From a virus: a DNA stretch of 44,840 nt. Made by a program: the position numbers and the translations under genes. Location of the stretch: the IMG/VR virus record IMGVR_UViG_3300030061_000540, positions 1-44,840 of that record; one strand, written 5' to 3'. Each line of letters starts with the position of its first letter. Within the stretch, counting starts at the first letter, position 1. The notes under the pieces are model-generated. The model did no database searches. It was not told where the DNA came from and saw only the letters and a program-made list of their open reading frames with translations. Shown in pieces: positions 42,355 to 44,840 of this stretch.

Positions 42355-44076
42355 TTATCCATCGCAGCTTATACAGTTTTCATCTGTAGCACTAGCTGCA
42401 ATATCACCCCTAAGTACAGACTCAGTCCTCACATAGTACAAGGTCTTTATACCCTTCTTCCATGCGTCAAGGTGTACCCTGTTAATAAACTTAGGGTCAA
42501 CCGTTGATGGGAACGCTAGGTTAAGACTAACACCCTGGTCTATGTACTGCTGACGTATACCAGCTTGGTTCACAACCTCTAGTTGATTAATCTCCTTGAA
42601 CGTCTTGAATACCTCCTTGGCTGAAATCTTATGCTTACCAAGTAAGACATCGTCCAACTCCTTCACCCCCTGAACAGAACCACCGTCCTCAAGAATCTTA
42701 CCCCACACCTTATCGTTGTTTAAGTCGTTGTGCTTCAGCACCTTCTCTAGACTAGGATTCTTTCTAATAAACGTACCCTTAAGTGACTGCTCTGTAAAGA
42801 CATTGGCCGCCCAAGGCTCGATGCCAGGACTAACATTACCACTAAGTTTCGAGTTAGATACAGTGGGAGCAACAGCACGAAGGTGGGTGTTCCGCATTCC
42901 TGTACCAACGCACCAAAGCGGCTCACCGAAAGCTTCTGCAAGAGCCATAGAAGCTCTCTCTGTTTCAATCTTGATTTGGCTAAATATTCTACGAGTCTCG
43001 TACTGCGATAGTAAACCCTCGAAAGGTAGTCCCTTCTCCTGAAGGTAAGTATGCCATCCGAGTACTCCCAGTCCCAAGGCACGTCCCTTCTCAGCAGAAC
43101 GGACGGAGTTTTCAAAGCCAATCTTTCCTTTCGCCTTCTGTATAAACTCCTCAAGTACCCCATCAAGGAACCATGTCGCATCATATATAAGGTTAGTGTC
43201 TTTCCATTCATCATACTTAGCTAGGTTTAAACTTGATAGGCAGCACACAAAGCTGTGACTCTCATCGGTGTGTAAAGTAATCTCAGAGCAAATGTTTGTC
43301 ATGTGTACCTTCAAACCAAGCCTCTTGTACTGCTCTGGGTTCTGCTTGTTTACATTACCCTTGAACATTATGTACGGCTCACCTGTGGCCTTACGCTTCT
43401 GTAACAGCTTACCCCATTTGGTTCTAGCCTCAGTGTCACCGTCAAGGAGTTTACGCATAAACTTATCCCCAACAACAGCACACTGATGAAGGTTAAGTGA
43501 CTGCCGATTAACGTCACCCCTTGGCTCCCTTATCTCTAACCAGTCCTCAAAGTCTTCGTGTTCGATGTTTAGGTTAACACTTGCTGCACCCCTTCTAACA
43601 GCCCCTTGGTTGGTGGCTAATATACTAGAGTCGTATATCTTACAGAATGGTACAACACCATCAGATGTCCCGTTACCTTTTATGGACGCACCAGCGGGTC
43701 GTATCTGGTTTATACCAACACCGACACCACCACCGTGTTTGGCGAGTAGCATCATCTCTAAATTCTTACTACCAATGTCAGCTATAGAGTCAGCAACATC
43801 GATACCAAAACAACTGATTGGTAAGCCCCTGTTTGTACCTGTGTTAGAAAGTACAGGGGACGCTAAACAAAGCCAACCTTTCCATATGTACTCAAAGAAT
43901 CTTTCAGCCATCTCAGGACGCTCTAAATGTGCGGCAACAGTGTTAGCCACCCTCCAGTAAGCATCCTTTGGTGTCTCATCGTTAATGAGGTATCCACCAG
44001 CTATTGTTTTCTTATATACGTCTGACTCAGCCCAATTCGGGTAGTCCCTACCCTTCACCCACCTGTGACTTGACAT
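42355..44076 (-). CDS. nrdA: Class I ribonucleoside-diphosphate reductase, large subunit
   Basis: The protein is 573 residues; E. coli NrdA is 761. It reduces ribonucleotides to deoxyribonucleotides for phage DNA synthesis, with a small radical-generating subunit not present in this window. Visible residues: redox Cys C89 (RGLPISCFG), the active-site N261-x-C263-x-E265 (TNICSEITL), the partner Cys in FVCCLSSLN (278 or 279), the radical-transfer pair Y547-Y548 (TLYYVRTES), and the C-terminal C568-x-x-C571 that accepts electrons from thioredoxin or glutaredoxin. The N-terminal ATP-cone that sets overall activity is missing. It overlaps the upstream gene by 29 nt and ends before a terminator. 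Confidence 0.95.
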   Translation of the reverse strand: MSSHRWVKGRDYPNWAESDVYKKTIAGGYLINDETPKDAYWRVANTVAAHLERPEMAERFFEYIWKGWLCLASPVLSNTGTNRGLPISCFGIDVADSIADIGSKNLEMMLLAKHGGGVGVGINQIRPAGASIKGNGTSDGVVPFCKIYDSSILATNQGAVRRGAASVNLNIEHEDFEDWLEIREPRGDVNRQSLNLHQCAVVGDKFMRKLLDGDTEARTKWGKLLQKRKATGEPYIMFKGNVNKQNPEQYKRLGLKVHMTNICSEITLHTDESHSFVCCLSSLNLAKYDEWKDTNLIYDATWFLDGVLEEFIQKAKGKIGFENSVRSAEKGRALGLGVLGWHTYLQEKGLPFEGLLSQYETRRIFSQIKIETERASMALAEAFGEPLWCVGTGMRNTHLRAVAPTVSNSKLSGNVSPGIEPWAANVFTEQSLKGTFIRKNPSLEKVLKHNDLNNDKVWGKILEDGGSVQGVKELDDVLLGKHKISAKEVFKTFKEINQLEVVNQAGIRQQYIDQGVSLNLAFPSTVDPKFINRVHLDAWKKGIKTLYYVRTESVLRGDIAASATDENCISCDG

Positions 44077-44278
44077 CTTCTTTTTCTTTTTTGATTTGTT
44101 CTAGGTTCTTTTCTTTTAGGTCCTCCAATGCCTTGTCGTAGTCTGGCATCATCTTGATTAACTCAAGTGTACCAACAGACATCTCAGTGAGCCTTTGGTT
44201 TTCGTTTATTATGTGTTGAACCACACGAGTAAGTGACTCAACCTTCTGCTGCATTTCTATCAGTGTACTTTCTTTCAT
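44048..44278 (-). CDS. Small coiled-coil protein upstream of nrdA
   Basis: This 76-residue protein is charged and helical (VESLTRVVQHIINENQRL at about 13-30) with a Lys/Glu-rich tail, and a coiled coil is likely. It overlaps the start of the reductase gene by 29 nt. An AATTAAATTAA leader lies 5 nt before its ATG. No family recognised. Confidence 0.6.
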   Translation of the reverse strand: MKESTLIEMQQKVESLTRVVQHIINENQRLTEMSVGTLELIKMMPDYDKALEDLKEKNLEQIKKEKEDVKSQVGEG

Positions 44279-44302
44279 TGTATTTAATTTAATTAATGTT
44301 GA

Positions 44303-44446
44303 TTATACGTTACTTCTTTTTATTTTTTGCTTTTTAATGTTTAATCGTTTAACCAAACGACTTTCTTCAATAACAGACGGGTCGTTTACAACAATTGCTC
44401 TTAACGTACAATCTAATATTTGTTTATATGTTTCAAGTTTTTCCAT
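44303..44446 (-). CDS. 47-residue hypothetical protein
   Basis: ATG at 44444-44446 opens a 47-codon frame ending TAA at 44303-44305. The exact leader AATTAAATTAA abuts the ATG, and the downstream neighbour starts 24 nt later with the same leader. The peptide starts MEKLETYKQILDCTLRAIVV and ends in a very basic KKQKIKRSNV. Leader, spacing and lack of overlap support it as a real gene, but no function is recognised. Confidence 0.55.
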   Translation of the reverse strand: MEKLETYKQILDCTLRAIVVNDPSVIEESRLVKRLNIKKQKIKRSNV

Positions 44447-44455
44447 TTAATTTAA

Positions 44456-44840
44456 TTATTGTGAGGGTAATAAAAAACAATCACACTCATTAATAGGAAC
44501 CCGATACATTTCATCGTTTCCCTTTCTGTCATGCTTGTTCAAATGTAATTCTTGTTTGTATTTATCATTAAAAATATTACTCGAATGACAGAACATAACG
44601 CAGTCGGTTTCATAACATAGTATCATATAATAATACGGCATAATATTATGTAATCTACGCTTTCTTCCTAAGAAACTAACGCTGTCAAATTTATAGTCTT
44701 TTTTACTAACGAACGGGTAGTTTCTTTTTACTTCAAACTCAAAGAAAAAAATCTTTCCGTTTTTTTTAGTTACTAAGTCGTGATTATAATTCTCTTTATC
44801 TTGTAATACAAGATGGCCTCTGTTTATTAAAAACTTTGTT
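44456..44840 (-). CDS. Partial gene with a PD-(D/E)XK-like nuclease motif
   Basis: A minus-strand frame stays open from the window edge (no start seen) to TAA at 44456-44458, about 127 codons. Reading toward the C-terminus, it contains NYNHDLVTKKNGKIFFFEFE followed by VK: an Asp, a beta hairpin and E-x-E/V-K, fitting the D...ExK core of PD-(D/E)XK nucleases. A Cys-rich region follows with YYYMILCYETDCVMFCHSS. An internal ATG at 44641 would give only 61 residues and would lose the motif, so the longer reading is preferred. Candidate phage DNA-processing nuclease; the N-terminus is needed to be sure. Confidence 0.5.
   Translation of the reverse strand, partial: TKFLINRGHLVLQDKENYNHDLVTKKNGKIFFFEFEVKRNYPFVSKKDYKFDSVSFLGRKRRLHNIMPYYYMILCYETDCVMFCHSSNIFNDKYKQELHLNKHDRKGNDEMYRVPINECDCFLLPSQ

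Noticed and set aside
42716-43960. Plus-strand open frames inside the reductase gene
   Set aside because: They are antisense to a fully intact NrdA with all catalytic residues, and no leader precedes them.
1-44840. tRNA genes
   Set aside because: No cloverleaf with a TTCRA-type T-arm was noticed in the few non-coding gaps; nearly all of the window is coding.

Overview
The window looks like about 45 kb of a tailed, podovirus-type bacteriophage genome, AT-rich and very densely packed. The host is probably a member of the Bacteroidota, most likely a marine flavobacterium. This rests on three things: start codons follow A/T-rich leaders rather than Shine-Dalgarno sequences, several virion proteins resemble those I associate with flavobacterial and crAss-like phages, and a Bacteroidota-style lipoprotein signal is present. 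The host assignment is inference. I saw no tRNA, rRNA, insertion sequence, integrase or CRISPR array.

Layout. The left edge (1-112, minus strand) may hold the start of a leftward gene. It is followed by about 590 nt of non-coding DNA (113-703) with short repeats and hairpins, which looks like a divergent control region. From 704 to 42238 every gene runs rightward. The first block (704-3286) encodes small basic proteins, one with a DUF5872-like domain and one with a dockerin/EF-hand-like Ca2+ loop, then a fibre-like protein and a membrane/coiled-coil protein. Next come a phage GroEL (3333-4874) and GroES (4871-5131), a winged-helix-like protein and further small proteins. The lysis cassette (6408-7731) has two small membrane proteins (holin candidates), an M15-type endolysin and an overlapping unimolecular spanin candidate. 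From 7742 to 12877 lie repeat-rich Lys/Ala/Gly proteins, a tiny HEKVH metallopeptidase candidate and surface or fibre proteins, including a LamG/IPT receptor-binding candidate.

The morphogenesis block follows: small conserved proteins, a tandem Cpn10-like protein (13357), putative small terminase, large terminase, portal, scaffold, major capsid protein, head/neck proteins, two ring (tail-tube adaptor) proteins, a tail nozzle split over two genes (24798-30228), two internal/ejection-type proteins and a 3052-residue polyvalent protein with an ART-like domain and an HEFGH metallopeptidase motif. After a terminator facing the minus strand, the right end is leftward: a compact class I ribonucleotide reductase large subunit (42355-44076), two small proteins and a truncated gene with a PD-(D/E)XK-like motif.

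How it fits together. Rightward genes build, package, deliver and release virions; leftward genes at the right end look like nucleotide and DNA metabolism. The most unusual points are the chaperonin set (Cpn60, Cpn10 and a likely double-Cpn10 protein), one beta-rich module inserted in four different virion proteins (five copies), a Gly-Pro-centred peptide motif recurring in about ten small proteins, and the giant polyvalent protein. All functional calls are from reading the sequence; no database search was possible.
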